In this document: positions 24,101 to 35,886 of the stretch, one piece after another
Layout: the number at the start of each line of letters is the position of its first letter
Position numbering within the stretch: position 1 is the stretch's first letter
Assembly (NCBI RefSeq): GCF_012273895.1
Contig: NC_052127.1
Coordinates: 4,522,247 to 4,586,246, forward strand
Source of the DNA: Zerene cesonia
Lineage: Eukaryota; Arthropoda; Insecta; Lepidoptera; Pieridae
Length of the DNA stretch: 64,000 nucleotides
Reading direction: 5' to 3'
Notes under the pieces: generated by a model
Databases searched by the model: none
Told to the model about the DNA's origin: nothing
The model's input: the letters and a program-made list of their open reading frames with translations, nothing else
Made by a program: the position numbers and the translations under genes

Positions 24101-26132
24101 TTTTTAAGATAACCAGAACGATATATATCCACAATCAGTGTTACTGGAATAATAATAATTTGCCATCGTATACTATTGTTAATATGCAAAAAGCAGTTAT
24201 TTTAAATACATGTAGGATAGTCAGAAAGTTCTTACAAGCAGACATGTGTAGGTAATCGCTAGATAATATTAATTCCTAATTTTAAAAGTAAATGAATCTA
24301 TTTACTTGGCTTAGGCCCGTAATAGATCACTAACCGGTTAAAACCCGAGATGTATAAAAGTACATGAAAACAAATAATAATAATAATAAAAAGAATACAA
24401 CTAGACCCATTTCGAAGCAACATTCACTAATAGATAACACAAAATCATCCACAGGTGTACAGTTAGACTTTCCACAAGAGTCAATATCAACATTGCGAAA
24501 GTTCTACACGGAGCGATGCGATAAGGCGAGAAACAAAACCAACCTGAGTATGAGCCTTGACGTCTCTGAGACTTCATTTGTCGATGGTAATTTAAATCTT
24601 TATTTACTATTATTGTTGTGTTGTAGAGTTAGTTTGGTTGAACGTGCTAATCTCGGAAACTTCTGGTTCCATTTGAAAAATTCTTTCAGTGCTAGATAGC
24701 CCATTTATTGAGGAAGGCTGTGGACTATATATAGTAGCACGGGCGAAGCGAGGGCGGACCGCTAGTGTATTTATATTGCAACTAGCTGTCCACCCCGGAT
24801 TTGCCTGAGGTACACATAAAGTCTAAAGTGTTGCACTCGTGAATTACCCTCATAGCCAATGGTGAAAGAATTTTTTGTTAAATGGGTCCAGTACTTTATC
24901 AGATTAGAGCATTTAAACAAACATGTTTTCTTATATACATATATGAAAATAATTACTATAGGGTATATTAATGGTACGCTGGTGAGCTTTCTTTTTAAAA
25001 AATGTACGGTATATTATACATAGTGTTAAAGGGAACCTTGTAATTAGTAAATTTACATTTTCAGAAAATAACCCAAAATTCACAGACGAGTTGAGAGTCT
25101 ATTTGAAGAAATTCAACCTTGAGAAAAATAGGAAGATCGTTTTGGAAAGGTATGTATGAAGAAAGATTACGCTTTTCAATATTTGAATGTAGAAGTGTGG
25201 TAGGGCGTCGCTCCGATATGGCGAAAGACGCAGGTTCGAACTCTGCCTGAGGATCGAATTATTTTTATTTCTTTTTACATTTACTATATATTTCTTTTTT
25301 TGGATTTGGGAGTGCACATCCGCTTCATATATGGGAATAATTTCAAAAGATAAGCGTTTTTTTTAAGCTATATTTATTTATTTTCCATTTCAGCGGCGAT
25401 AAAATATGGATTTTCGAAACGTTGCAATCATGCTTATCGCGCTTACAAGAAGTGTGGTTGGAGAGAGACCTCACGCCAGTCATTTGTCCGTCTTCTAATT
25501 TGAACCATAATGTTTTCATGATGTTTTCTTATGTTCAACAAAAGGACCAATTGAGTGGGATATTGCAAGCTTTGAGTACGGGAGGAATTTGTAATGTAGA
25601 TATAGGTATGTTTACTCTAGAGCAATATAATATGTCTGTTTTAATCAGTTAAATGATATTATTATTTAAACATATTTAGAATTTAATTATGGTTTTATTT
25701 ATGTATTTCTTGCATTTACAATTATCTCCACCTCATCCTTGGTTTTTTATGTTGTCTTAAGAGGATTTAAAATGTGTCTATCATACACTAGCTGTAACCT
25801 AAAACAAACTACAATTTGTAAATTCTTGAAAACTTTTGTGTTTATAATGTTATTACAAATAATTAATATATCTAAAATAATTTTCATTTTCAGATATCAC
25901 AGACAAAACAGAGGCTGAAGAGAAAAACATAGACAAAATAAAGAAACAAATAGCAGAGAACATGGCAGTCTTGCAAAGAACGAAAAAGAACTTGGAAATA
26001 GGACAAGGGAATCTCGAATTCTGGTCTGATAATGTGATGAAGACATATGTTTCTCCAAACAGAACGATAAATGGAAAGTCTTTTAGAGATTACGAGGCAT
26101 TTTATATTGAAGCTGTTAATTTACATGCTTAA
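18161..26132 (+). CDS. HAUS5: HAUS augmin-like complex subunit 5 (dgt5), 13 exons, 640 aa
   Basis: Exons: 18161-18270, 18409-18547, 19025-19169, 20575-20738, 20986-21082, 21491-21623, 22294-22423, 22916-23113, 23640-23778, 24455-24586, 25065-25149, 25394-25605, 25894-26132. All have GT-AG borders and agreeing phases; the sum is 1923 nt, 640 aa, matching the family length of about 630. Augmin binds spindle microtubules and recruits gamma-tubulin to branch new ones. The N-terminal block (EMGCP, MCRGQYYMVWRSLIEHVQS, RQRRLQ) and the C-terminal NLEFWSDNVMKTYVSPNRTI followed by YEAFYIEAVN fit HAUS5; the middle is predicted helical/coiled coil (VAERNLSQQKVKDLQRRAW, LQQIYEDLE). Introns carry several repeat insertions. 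The stop codon overlaps an AATAAA signal. The name rests on similarity I recognise by eye, so it is somewhat less certain than the exon structure. Confidence 0.87.
19317..19512 (-). mobile_element. Helitron-like element, family A, copy 4 (in HAUS5 intron 3)
   Basis: Reverse-orientation family A copy beginning with CTAGCTGCACCCCGC and ending GCATTTATAATATT, within the intron between HAUS5 exons 3 and 4. Confidence 0.75.
19905..20463 (+). mobile_element. Family B interspersed repeat fragments (HAUS5 intron 3)
   Basis: Two adjoining pieces of a repeat seen also at 36366-36457, 59578-59700 and 62655-62948. The first has GCGCTTACCATCAGGCG and ends in an A-run near 20050; the second (about 20215-20463) has AAGGGGTAAGGG, TTTCACGCCGGTTTTCTG and TCGACTGTCACAT. 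The internal phrase 'gcttaccatcagg' and the A-rich end suggest a SINE-like retroelement. No coding capacity. Confidence 0.6.
22660..22860 (+). mobile_element. Non-LTR retrotransposon tail relic (HAUS5 intron 7)
   Basis: GC-richer block with TTGCCTGAAAGAGATAGC and ATGACAAGGCCGCC, a diverged form of the tail motif at 10736-10870. Confidence 0.5.
23217..23430 (-). mobile_element. Helitron-like element, family D (reverse) in HAUS5 intron 8
   Basis: Starts CTAGCGGCCCGCCTCGGC, contains TATGTAGCCCATAGTC and CAGTAGTTCCTGAGATTAGC, and includes a TTTA microsatellite expansion. It directly abuts a family C element in the opposite orientation, so the two elements are joined 5' to 5'. Confidence 0.65.
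23431..23610 (+). mobile_element. Helitron-like element, family C in HAUS5 intron 8
   Basis: Starts ATCTTATATATAAAATTC, contains TCCGAAACGGCTTGACCG and CAGAACAGCGTTTGCCG, and ends GGTGCAGCTAG about 30 bp before exon 9. A diverged reverse copy is at about 61276-61438. Confidence 0.65.
24615..24765 (+). mobile_element. Helitron-like element, family D fragment in HAUS5 intron 10
   Basis: Contains CGTGCTAATCTCGGAAAC, TAGATAGCCCATTTATTGA, and ends GGGCGGACCGCTAG. Confidence 0.6.
25190..25265 (+). mobile_element. tRNA-like SINE fragment in HAUS5 intron 11
   Basis: A tRNA-like patch with B box GGTTCGAACTC preceded by a GACGC stem strand. It lacks a convincing full cloverleaf and lies in an intron. 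Confidence 0.45.
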
Positions 26133-26136
26133 TAAA
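26130..26136 (+). terminator. Poly(A) signal overlapping the HAUS5 stop codon
   Basis: The last codon and stop read GCT TAA TAAATAA, so AATAAA (26131-26136) shares bases with the stop codon. A T/GT-rich stretch (TTGATTCTTTTTCTG, about 26158-26172) follows at the usual distance for a downstream element. The 3' UTR could be only 15-25 nt. The next AATAAA is near 26600. Confidence 0.5.
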
Positions 26137-27234
26137 TAATATTCAATATGTTATGGTTGATTCTTTTTCTGTTTTACATTCATAATTTTATAGGGGTATT
26201 ATTACATAATTGTCCAAAAGAGTGTTGTCTTAAGAATTCAGGTTTCATGACTCATGAAATGGATTAAATTTATTTCCTTTGTCATTTCTAATACTAAGAC
26301 GTTTCTAAGTAAAGGACTGGTTCTTAAATCAGATACAAGTAAGCTAAGTTTCAAAGTAAAGAATGATGTTTGAACTTAAACAAGTGTATATACAATCGCC
26401 TATATTGTATCGTACCCTCTATTAAAATGATGCCTTGCAACTAACGGCCTAAATAATAGCCTAGCCTCAGCCAGTCAGTTGGTATATAGATGTTTCAATG
26501 ACACGGTAGGATATCTTTCAGGCCATTGATTAAGGTATATTTCCTGTTAGTCACATTTGAACAGCAACATATTATGTGTTAGAGACATTTCATTTGACAA
26601 AATAAATTCTCATCCGATAAACAGACAAGTGAAGATTGACTTTATTTGGTATCTTAGACAATTTATTTTAAAAGAATAAAATAACTCTTTGTTTCAATAT
26701 TATTTATTCAATAAAATTAGAATATAAACTATGATAATCAGATGTGCTTTTTACAATAATTGCTTAAATATATGATGTCAATTATGACGTCATTAGCCAT
26801 TTGGCGTTATGTTACAAAAATAAAGTTTTAATTCCTACTTTCTCATTCAATAAGATATTAAGGTTCTTAAACTCTATTTAAGTTAATAATGCTTTATATT
26901 AATTTACAATATTTCTCTTAACATTACTAATTTACAGTTTGTGTTTTGTTTTCGACAGTCAAACTGTCCACCTCAAGGAACTAATGTTCAATCTCAAAAA
27001 CATGGTTTGTGTCATTTATGATTGTAAATAACTAGTTATTTTCAAAATTTATACACAATAGAATCCGCTTATATGAGCACCTCATAACTGAAGGCAACTA
27101 AACAGATTTGAGACAAACATTTGCTTATAAATAATTTTTAAAGTATTTTTACTTATCATCAAATAGTTTTCCTTGATGACATATTAGGCGAGTATACAAA
27201 AAAAAAAAAAATGAATATTCATTAATTAGCTGCC

Positions 27235-27500
27235 GAGCTTAAATGGAACTGGGCTGGCCATGTCTGCAGAATGTCCCAAGAGTTGTGGGCGAAGATTACC
27301 ACTATGTGGATCCCCGACAAGACTAAAAGACTACGTGGTAGGCCCAGAGTTAGATGGCGGGACGAGCTAGATACTTATTGCAAAGATTGGCTCAGAATTT
27401 CTCTCAATAGGGAGATGTGGACTGAGGGAAGAGAGGCCTTTGCCCAACAGTGGGACAGTCATGGCTTATAAAATAATGATAAAATAATAATAATAATAAT
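27235..27500 (+). mobile_element. 3' end of a non-LTR retrotransposon (reverse transcriptase C-terminus)
   Basis: An open frame reads KWNWAGHVCRM, then RLRGRPRVRWRDELD, and ends with QQWDSHGL and a stop at about 27471. The W-GH-RM and RGRP-RWRDEL motifs are typical of the C-terminus of insect non-LTR (endonuclease/reverse transcriptase) polyproteins. A simple-sequence tail of AAT/AAAT units (27470-27500) follows, as at the 3' end of such elements. The upstream enzyme domains are missing, so this is a 5'-truncated dead copy in the gap between two genes. Confidence 0.8.
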
Positions 27501-27779
27501 TACCCCGTTTTTAAATAATTTCGTAGATTAACCTACTATATAAAGACCATACATAGAAATAAATAAATTACCTTGGTCCTACTAAACGGATTTTATTATG
27601 TATAATATTTATAAATGTTCTGTATCTCTTCAGATTCACATAACCAAGACAAAACAAAATAGAAAAAAAAACATATCTTTCAAATAAAATAAATTCTATC
27701 TTCTCACACATAATACAATAAATCAGACATTTTTTACACAATCACAATTTCAACGAGCAAACTATTTTATTTCAATTTA

Positions 27780-30700
27780 TCACTTTGGCAAAGGTTTTAA
27801 AGGACCTAAGCTTAATAGTCCATCTGCGCCAAGGGCTTGCAAACTATTTGTTAAACCAGACTGCATATTGTGAACAGATATCACAGGTATACCAAAACAA
27901 CCGTTGGCCTGTTCTCTATTTGCCAATGGAATAAAGCTATATATACCTAAATTACTTAACCTCTTCAAATTATCTGGTTCTGAAAGATCAACCACTGGCA
28001 ACCCCAACTCTTTGTTTGCACCAGTGACATTATGAAACACTCTTTTATGATGCTGTAACTGTAACGATTTGGGATAGGAAGCAGGACATTCGTCACATTT
28101 AAAAACGTTTAATTTACTTTGTGGATGTGCGTTTGTCATATGCACCTGTAATGAATTCTGATTCATGAACATTTTTTTGCAAATCTTACACGCTAACATG
28201 CCGCCGCCCACTTTCGCTTCGGGTATCGAAAATGTGCTTGATTTCGACGTATGCTTTATACTAACACCTGCTCCAAGATTAGGTATATGAGGAAGAGGCC
28301 TTTCTGGAGTAGGCGATCTGCTTTTCTGTTTCTGTTTAACACTAATACCTCTGGAAGCTAACACATTAGCCATTGCATTCGCTTCACGGTTTACTGTCTT
28401 CTTAGTTATAGATATTTGACTGCCAAGGTTCAATTTATCTCTGGCACCTTGAACACTTTGAATCATTGGTAGACCATCTCTTTGCTTCTGCATCGCCATA
28501 ACTTGGCAATCTTCGTTGTCATGTTTCCCAGGAAGTAGCATGTCAGGTCGGCGTTTTTGTCCCGGCCCTCCGACTGGTCCAGCCGGCCGTTTCATAGGCA
28601 TTCGAGGATTAGGTTTCGCACCCCTAACTTGGCCATGCACCTGAATTCCAGGCCGAATTGTGGGTCTTTGACATCTTGCACCTGGCATACGAGGTCGTGC
28701 GCCTGNNNNNNNNNNNNNNNNNNNNNNNNNNNNNNNNNNNNNNNNNNNNNNNNNNNNNNNNNNNNNNNNNNNNNNNNNNNNNNNNNNNNNNNNNNNNNNN
28801 NNNNNNNNNNNNNNNNNNNNNNNNNNNNNNNNNNNNNNNNNNNNNNNNNNNNNNNNNNNNNNNNNNNNNNNNNNNNNNNNNNNNNNNNNNNNNNNNNNNN
28901 NNNNNNNNNNNNNNNNNNNNNNNNNNNNNNNNNNNNNNNNNNNNNNNNNNNNNNNNNNNNNNNNNNNNNNNNNNNNNNNNNNNNNNNNNNNNNNNNNNNN
29001 NNNNNNNNNNNNNNNNNNNNNNNNNNNNNNNNNNNNNNNNNNNNNNNNNNNNNNNNNNNNNNNNNNNNNNNNNNNNNNNNNNNNNNNNNNNNNNNNNNNN
29101 NNNNNNNNNNNNNNNNNNNNNNNNNNNNNNNNNNNNNNNNNNNNNNNNNNNNNNNNNNNNNNNNNNNNNNNNNNNNNNNNNNNNNNNNNNNNNNNNNNNN
29201 NNNNNNNNNNNNNNNNNNNNNNNNNNNNNNNNNNNNNNNNNNNNNNNNNNNNNNNNNNNNNNNNNNNNNNNNNNNNNNNNNNNNNNNNNNNNNNNNNNNN
29301 NNNNNNNNNNNNNNNNNNNNNNNNNNNNNNNNNNNNNNNNNNNNNNNNNNNNNNNNNNNNNNNNNNNNNNNNNNNNNNNNNNNNNNNNNNNNNNNNNNNN
29401 NNNNNNNNNNNNNNNNNNNNNNNNNNNNNNNNNNNNNNNNNNNNNNNNNNNNNNNNNNNNNNNNNNNNNNNNNNNNNNNNNNNNNNNNNNNNNNNNNNNN
29501 NNNNNNNNNNNNNNNNNNNNNNNNNNNNNNNNNNNNNNNNNNNNNNNNNNNNNNNNNNNNNNNNNNNNNNNNNNNNNNNNNNNNNNNNNNNNNNNNNNNN
29601 NNNNNNNNNNNNNNNNNNNNNNNNNNNNNNNNNNNNNNNNNNNNNNNNNNNNNNNNNNNNNNNNNNNNNNNNNNNNNNNNNNNNNNNNNNNNNNNNNNNN
29701 NNNNNTTGCCACATTAGCAGCCATTCTAATCTGATTAGGCGGCGGCATTTGCCCGCCGATAGGTTGACCTGGAGCATTCATTTGTCCCATCTCTTGACCA
29801 GGTGTTCCGGAGGTGATGTTGGAAGGAGCGCCGACTAATTGCCCAGGAGAAAATGTTTGAACATTTTGAATTTTAATGCCAGTGCTGCTTGGAGGTTTCA
29901 TTAAACCACCTGGACTTGATACAGCAACATATGGTTGGCTCGGAGAACCAGGTGGTCCCATTGAGCCTGGCTGTTGATTCATCATGTTTGCCTGGCCATA
30001 TACACTTTGTTGCATGCTTTGAAGTGGGGAACTGGAAGAATACGCTGGTGGAGTGGAGTAAGTATTTTGTGGCACAGTTCCAGAATAACTAGCTTTTGGC
30101 ATTTGTTGAGGAAATTGGCCATAACCTTGCATATTTGTTCCCATGTAATTATTGCCTTGATATTGTCCAGGAATTGTTTGTCCCGATGCTCCGTACATAT
30201 TACTTGTTGGGGGATAATTCGAATGCATATTTGGAGAACTTTGATAAGAATTGTAGGGTGCTTGTGGGGGCATCATGACTCCACCAGCACCAGGGTATGC
30301 TTGTATATTTATCATTACATTCTGTTGATGTGTGAAACCTGGTCCACTACTACCTATAGTTGACAACTTGCCTACTTGTTCTGCTATTTGTTTCACAGGT
30401 AATAAGCTAGACAGTATATTAGATGATGGAGTATATGGAAGTAGCATTGATGACGATGGTGTTACTAAGCTTTGTGAATGCCCAGTCATCCTTTTATGTT
30501 CTTCTAACAGTGATATTTCTGTAAATCTAGTATTGCAAACATCACAAGTATGCTGTGAACCTAATTTATCTAACGAAATATATTCACTAGCATCTGACAT
30601 CATGGATTCTTTTTTTGTAGACGTTGAAAGTAGGCTTTCGAAAATATCATCTGCGCTCTTTTCTAACATGTCTATGTGCGGTTTTGAATCTGGCGCATTC

Positions 30701-33450
30701 CAATTAAAATTGTGTTGCTTTTCCGTCGTATGCAATGTTGGCGGACGAGAAATACCTGAAGTAGAGGAACTATAATTTGTTGAAGGCATGGTGTATGCAC
30801 TTGATGTCGAAAATGTACTAGAAGGATAAGTGGGTGTAACTACGCTTTCAATTTTAGGCGCAACAGCTGTATTTTCAATTTTAGGCTTAATATCAGGAGC
30901 AGGAGTTGTAGAAACGACGCAGCAGTCATCATCTTCGTCATTTGAATCGCCGTTTATTTCGATTATTGTCATGGATTCTTCAGTTTTTGTGACGGGTAAT
31001 AGAGGGTTTGTGATATTACTAGTTGTAGTGGAGGGAGGGTTACAATCATTTTCTGTTTTAATTTTCGTTATCATTGGTGTGGAGGAGCTATCTGGTAGAG
31101 GTGGTGACATTCTTTCCGTTTTCACTTGACCTGAGAAAATAGCATTGGATGATGATCGAGATTCTTCAGTAGGGTCTTGTATTTCTTGTTTAACAACTAC
31201 ATTGTCTGTATGTTCGTCCGACTTTCGCCTGTCGGGTGCAGAAGAAACCGATGTCCTTCTTAATTCTGTTATTTCATTCACACTTGTAACTTCTTTAGCT
31301 GGTATGGGCACATTGGCACCTCTCTTTGGAGTTTGTTTTATAGCAGGTCTTCGTCGTTCTTGGACTTTGGGTTCATCTTGTATTTTCATAGGCGTAATTT
31401 TTCTTGTTGCTTCTCTGTCCTCTTTCCTAGGAGTGCTTGGTTGTTGTTTATGTACTGAATTTCTACTACTACCAGGATCAGATTCGTCACTTTCAGAGGG
31501 TTTTCGAGAATGATTACTGCTCCGCTCTTCCATTGACTCATCGCCCTTTGATTCATCATTTTCTCCAGATTTATCATTATCATTGTCATCATCTAGTTCT
31601 TTATCATCATTATCACTGTCTTCATCTTCATCATCTGATGCTTTGAAATCTTTTAGTCCATTAACAACCTTAAATGAATTGGTGTTATTGCCATCCGATT
31701 TTAATTTTAATTTTATACCACCTAATTTTCCTAATCTTTGCATGACATCATCACTTTTTGTTTCACTATCCGGTTTTTCTTTTTTTATAGGAGTGGTGTT
31801 ACTTTTGATTATAAATCCTAATCCACTTAATTTACTCAAAGCAGAGCTAGTATTTTTCGATTCATTTTCATTCGGTTTCTTTAATGATATTGCTTTTGAT
31901 TTTAGAATCTGTGATATATCTATCTTTTGGGGTGTTTTATGCAGTGCTTTAGGTGGTGTTTGTTCTTCGTCTTCATCAGACCAGTTTTCATCTCCCGAAG
32001 GAGACGTATCCTCGTCGTCGGAAGGCAGTTTGTCAAGTACTATTGAGGGTAGAGAAACGTGTTTTATAAGATGATGTTCTAACCCTTCCCAATCGGGATA
32101 ATCTAGTTTACAGGTGAAGCAATAAAATTCCTTTTTTGGTTTCTTTATAAGTGCTCCAGAAGACTTTAGTCTAGCCAAGATGTTAGCCACATTATTATAA
32201 ACTGGTTGGTGTTTTTCTTCTTCTTCTTCCTCTTCTTCCTGGTTATTGGGATCTACATCTTCATCTCCATCTGAAATAAAAATCATTATAATTATAGTTT
32301 ATTACATATATAAAATAAAGGATATTTAATTTTTAGAAAAGTTTTTATCATTATAATTATAGTTTATTACATATATAAAATAAAGGATATTTAATATTTA
32401 GGAAAGTTTTTATATTGCAATTATTTTATTCGATTCTAGAATTGTACAAGCATGGATGAAGTAAACATTACATTTCTCTTCGACATAACTGAACAATTAC
32501 ATTGTATTAAAATAATATGTACTCTGAAACTTTTCAAACAAAAAGTTTGTTAATTTTAACCTAAACCAAATAAACGTAAAAATGTTAAAAACACAACATG
32601 CGCTAAAATATATTATTTGCAAAACAAAACATTTTATAATTTATTTATAGATATAATATGTTAAAGTCTAAAAATTAAAATTATAAATTAATTGAAAAAA
32701 TAAAGGGTTAAAATATTGGTAGGCATATTAAGTAATAACAATAATGTTTTGTGTCTTTTAAGTAAATTACTTACAAGTATTAATTTTTACATACAAATTA
32801 TATTTGAGACACTACTTCATGCATAATTCATGCTTAGAAAAAACAGGAGTCACAGCAGAAAATCTCTATAAAACGAACCATCAAATGTGGAAAGATCTGA
32901 TCTTAATGAAGACAAAAATCAAGATAAAAATGCGTTTGACATGATTAAATAAAAAAAGTTTGAGAACTTCTAGATGTTCATAATTGTATGACCACCACTG
33001 TGTACTGTACAAAATATCTTCAACATGGAGTTTGGTCTGCTTCTATTTAATAAGAATTAATTGACTAAGTCTATCAAATAATAACAAATTCAAGTCATAA
33101 TTAACATATTTTATATAGCACTTAATATTCCCATATTCTGAACTACCTACCTATTCTATGAAAAAAAATATTTAAAAGTCATAGCGTAGAGTTTAAAAAG
33201 AAATCCTAAATAATAGGATGCATACGGATGTATCTTAATAACAAAACTCAACAAGAAACTCAAACTACACCAATAAATAAAAAATAATAACAGATACTGA
33301 AAGGTGTCTTATATTTCTTTATTCTCTTATAATATATCCTTATTCATATAAATTATATTTTGAAAAAGAAAATAAAAATAAAGTAGAAAACACACCTGAC
33401 TCATAATTTTGAGGAGACGGAGGAAATTCAGATTCGAGCTTGGTGGCCAT
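27780..33450 (-). CDS. Large C2H2 zinc-finger protein with low-complexity regions; interrupted by assembly gap
   Basis: Coding exon 1 is 33450-33396 (MATKLESEFPPSPQNYES) and exon 2 is 32270-27780, joined in phase 1 across intron 33395-32271. Exon 2 holds a 1000-N gap (29705-28706). About 873 residues precede the gap and 307 follow it. Four C2H2 fingers are visible: CFTC...HHLIKH near residue 69, CDVC...HKRMTGH near 592, and two near the C-terminus (CKIC...HMTNAH; CDEC...HKRVFH). Between them are an acidic Asp/Glu run, Ser/Thr-rich stretches and a Tyr/Gln/Pro/Met/Gly-rich region resembling the low-complexity domains of transcription co-regulators. It is probably a nuclear DNA- or chromatin-binding factor; no orthologue name is secure. 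A 7-nt leader before the ATG follows a TTTTCAG acceptor, so there is at least one upstream non-coding exon. Confidence 0.85.
28706..29705. other. Assembly gap (1000 N) inside a coding exon
   Basis: Exactly 1000 N. Coding sequence of the zinc-finger gene continues on both sides, but in different frames at this N count, so 1000 is a placeholder. Confidence 0.98.
32282..32411. repeat. 65-bp tandem duplication in the zinc-finger gene intron
   Basis: Bases 32282-32346 are repeated at 32347-32411 with only a few changes (ATCATTATAATTATAG ... AAGTTTTT). It lies at the 3' end of the intron, just upstream (in transcript sense) of exon 2's acceptor, but does not copy the acceptor itself. Confidence 0.85.
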
Positions 33451-33903
33451 TGTTAACCTGAAAACAATGAGTGAAATAAACTTTATTATTTACTTAAGAA
33501 GATTCTTGAGAATTTTTTTTTATTCATCTGAATAACTTGTTAAGTGTATAGGTAAAGAAAAAATTTTGTAGGTGTATACTTTATGTTCAATTAGACTTCA
33601 AATAAACAACAAATACAAAAATAACAGATCACTAAAGTGTTTGTAAATAAAACAAACATTTCTCCCCAGAACCTAGCCACTTTCGAAAAATTAAGTAGTG
33701 AAACAAAAAATTTGGAGACAGAATAGGAATACTAAGAATAGACCTAAAACGACATGCAGTTGTTTGTTCGTCATAACTAATAGACATTTTCACAATTCAA
33801 AAATATTAACTTTTTGTTTTATAACTAAACATCAAAACAATAACATCAACAATCAAGCATGCGCTATTAGTATGGTTTCCAATAAGTAGGTACTTTAACT
33901 TAC

Positions 33904-34500
33904 ATTCATTGTCCAATCCGAGTTATAAAATTGAACGAATTAATCGTTTCTGGTTATCAAAAATATATAACTTAGTTTAAAGTCGGTACAATTCACTACA
34001 CACTGCACATCATTAACCTATTTCATCATAATATATACAACAGCACACACTTTAACAAATCAAAGTTTTTGCCGGTTTTTCACAAAACACTTCATACAAT
34101 CCAGTTTTCTTTGCTGCTTTTTCTAAATACAAAACGAAACGGCACGAAAAATCAAGATGGCCGGGTTAAGGATGAAAGTCAACCAAGAATGGCGTCAGCC
34201 GACTACACATTGTATGTAGCGGTTCACAGTGAAATCCTTTCATTGATCAGTACAATACAAAGAAAATTATATTTCACTGTATAATTAGCGTAAAATAGTA
34301 CAAATGTCCTAATTAAATTTTCACCAATACACAAAATTTCACCAGCTCAAATAAACCGTTCGATCGAACTCAACTCTCAAGTCTCAACCTACTTGGTTAC
34401 TATAAAATTCTGTTGCACTCACTCACATGCGGGCAAGCCAAGAACAGACACAGATGGCGATGCCAGTATAGCGCATGCCAGAATCGGCTGTGGCAAATTC
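33904..34500 (-). promoter_or_regulatory. Probable 5' non-coding exon and promoter of the zinc-finger gene
   Basis: On the minus strand a perfect GTAAGT donor lies at 33903-33898, which could pair with the acceptor before the start codon (33458-33903 intron). Around 34130-34210 there are AAGATGGC-type motifs (plus strand CAAGATGGCC, GAATGGCGTC) and 34465-34480 contains AGCGCATGCC, common in housekeeping-type promoters. The transcription start is not fixed. Confidence 0.35.
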
Positions 34501-35089
34501 CAAAGTTCCGACTTAGTTGTCTCTGTTACTCACCTTCTTCACTGTATATAGCTGTTTCTGTCTAGCTATTTTACAGTAACCGCATTATAATAAACGAACG
34601 ACAGCGCCTACAAAAGTACCTTTATTTTAGTGCCGGAATAGGCCGCATATCTCTGTCGCATGTAATGACCTTGTATACCCGACTCGAATAGGTAGAACGT
34701 TGACTGGGGAATAAAAATAATACGACTGCGAAACCGCTTGTAACCATTATTATTTCGAGTGAGTTAAGTTCGAGTGTTAGCGGGGCGTAACATTGTGGGT
34801 ATATTATATTCATGTTTCTTGCTTACCTAAATAGCGTTTCTCAGTCTGATTAATATCTTAGTATTGTGAATGCATATTATGTGTGAAAAAATTACCAAAC
34901 CTATGTATGGGGTCAGATTTTATTAATAAAAATATTTTATTGTAATCAAATAGTGCTTTGCAGCTTTTGCAGCTTTCCAATAGTGAAGAATTATTAAATG
35001 TTTGCATGAAAACATTACAAACATACAAAAATGCAATAGTTTCCTTTTTATAATATTAGCGTAGATTATGTGTGTTAGTGTTGTGTGAG

Positions 35090-35140
35090 AGGGAGAGAGA
35101 TATATATATATATATATATAAAATAATAATAATAATAAGC
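35090..35140. repeat. Compound microsatellite (GA)n-(TA)n-(AAT)n
   Basis: Successive runs of GA, TA and AAT units in AT-rich DNA, next to a weak non-LTR tail motif. Confidence 0.9.
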
Positions 35141-35739
35141 TCTATATAACGAACCTCGCTGCTTAAGAGATAAGACCGCTTGTGCTGTGTGTGTGAGCAC
35201 ACAGCTCTTCATATTTGTAATATTTTTTTTCTTGTTTGCACTGTTCTTGTTAAGGTGCACAATAAAGAGTTTATAGTTTGATTTGACCATCAAGGGACAT
35301 ATTTTGATGTAATAGATAGTTGCCGTTAAATGGAGAGGACAAAAATCTGTATTAGAAAATATAAAATTACTGATTACTGTTGTGTGTAGTCTGTTGTTTT
35401 GGTTGACGTCAGTAGTAGATCCACCCATCATAACAAAAAAAAGGTTTTGGTGTCGTCTGAGCTCGAATCTACGATCCATTTTAGTGTAGGATGCACGGTT
35501 TCGGAGATGTGCAGATCGATTTACTCATATCTAATTGATATACGGTGGGTCTGTACCGTCATTAGCGTCCCATTGTTCACCTTTTCCTATTATCTATTTA
35601 TTGTTCCTCCAACACCGTCCCAACTCGGCGTTCATATCTATTACTCATTGTGCACCTCGCTTATCACTGCTTTTGTATTTAACTTCTTTGTAACGACCTA
35701 CCTCGCTATTCTGAATCATCAATAAAACACATTCTTTCA

Positions 35740-35886
35740 TTTAGAAATTAAAAACTTTTAACGGATTTTAAACGGGCACGGGGAGACTGTGGACTGGGGA
35801 GACCAGTCTCCCTGTGACCACGCTCGCTGTAAAGTGTTCGAAACGTCGGGTTAATAATATAATGAATAAATCGCGTTTAAAATCCG
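35740..35886. repeat. Foldback element, copy 2 (asymmetric)
   Basis: The right part (GACCACGCTCGCTGTAAAG to CGCGTTTAAAATCCG) is nearly identical to copy 1, but the left arm is shortened and followed by an extra small hairpin of GGGGAGAC / GTCTCCC type. Confidence 0.8.

Noticed and set aside
28557..29777. Several long open frames on both strands running through the first N block
   Set aside because: They exist only because N positions have no stop codons; the real coding strand is the minus-strand zinc-finger gene.
31145..32074. Plus-strand frames of 120-160 codons rich in Ser/Leu
   Set aside because: They are the antisense shadow of the acidic and Ser-rich part of the zinc-finger gene.
35399..35725. 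Plus-strand frame of 108 codons
   Set aside because: Hydrophobic only because of T-rich sequence; no signal of a real gene.
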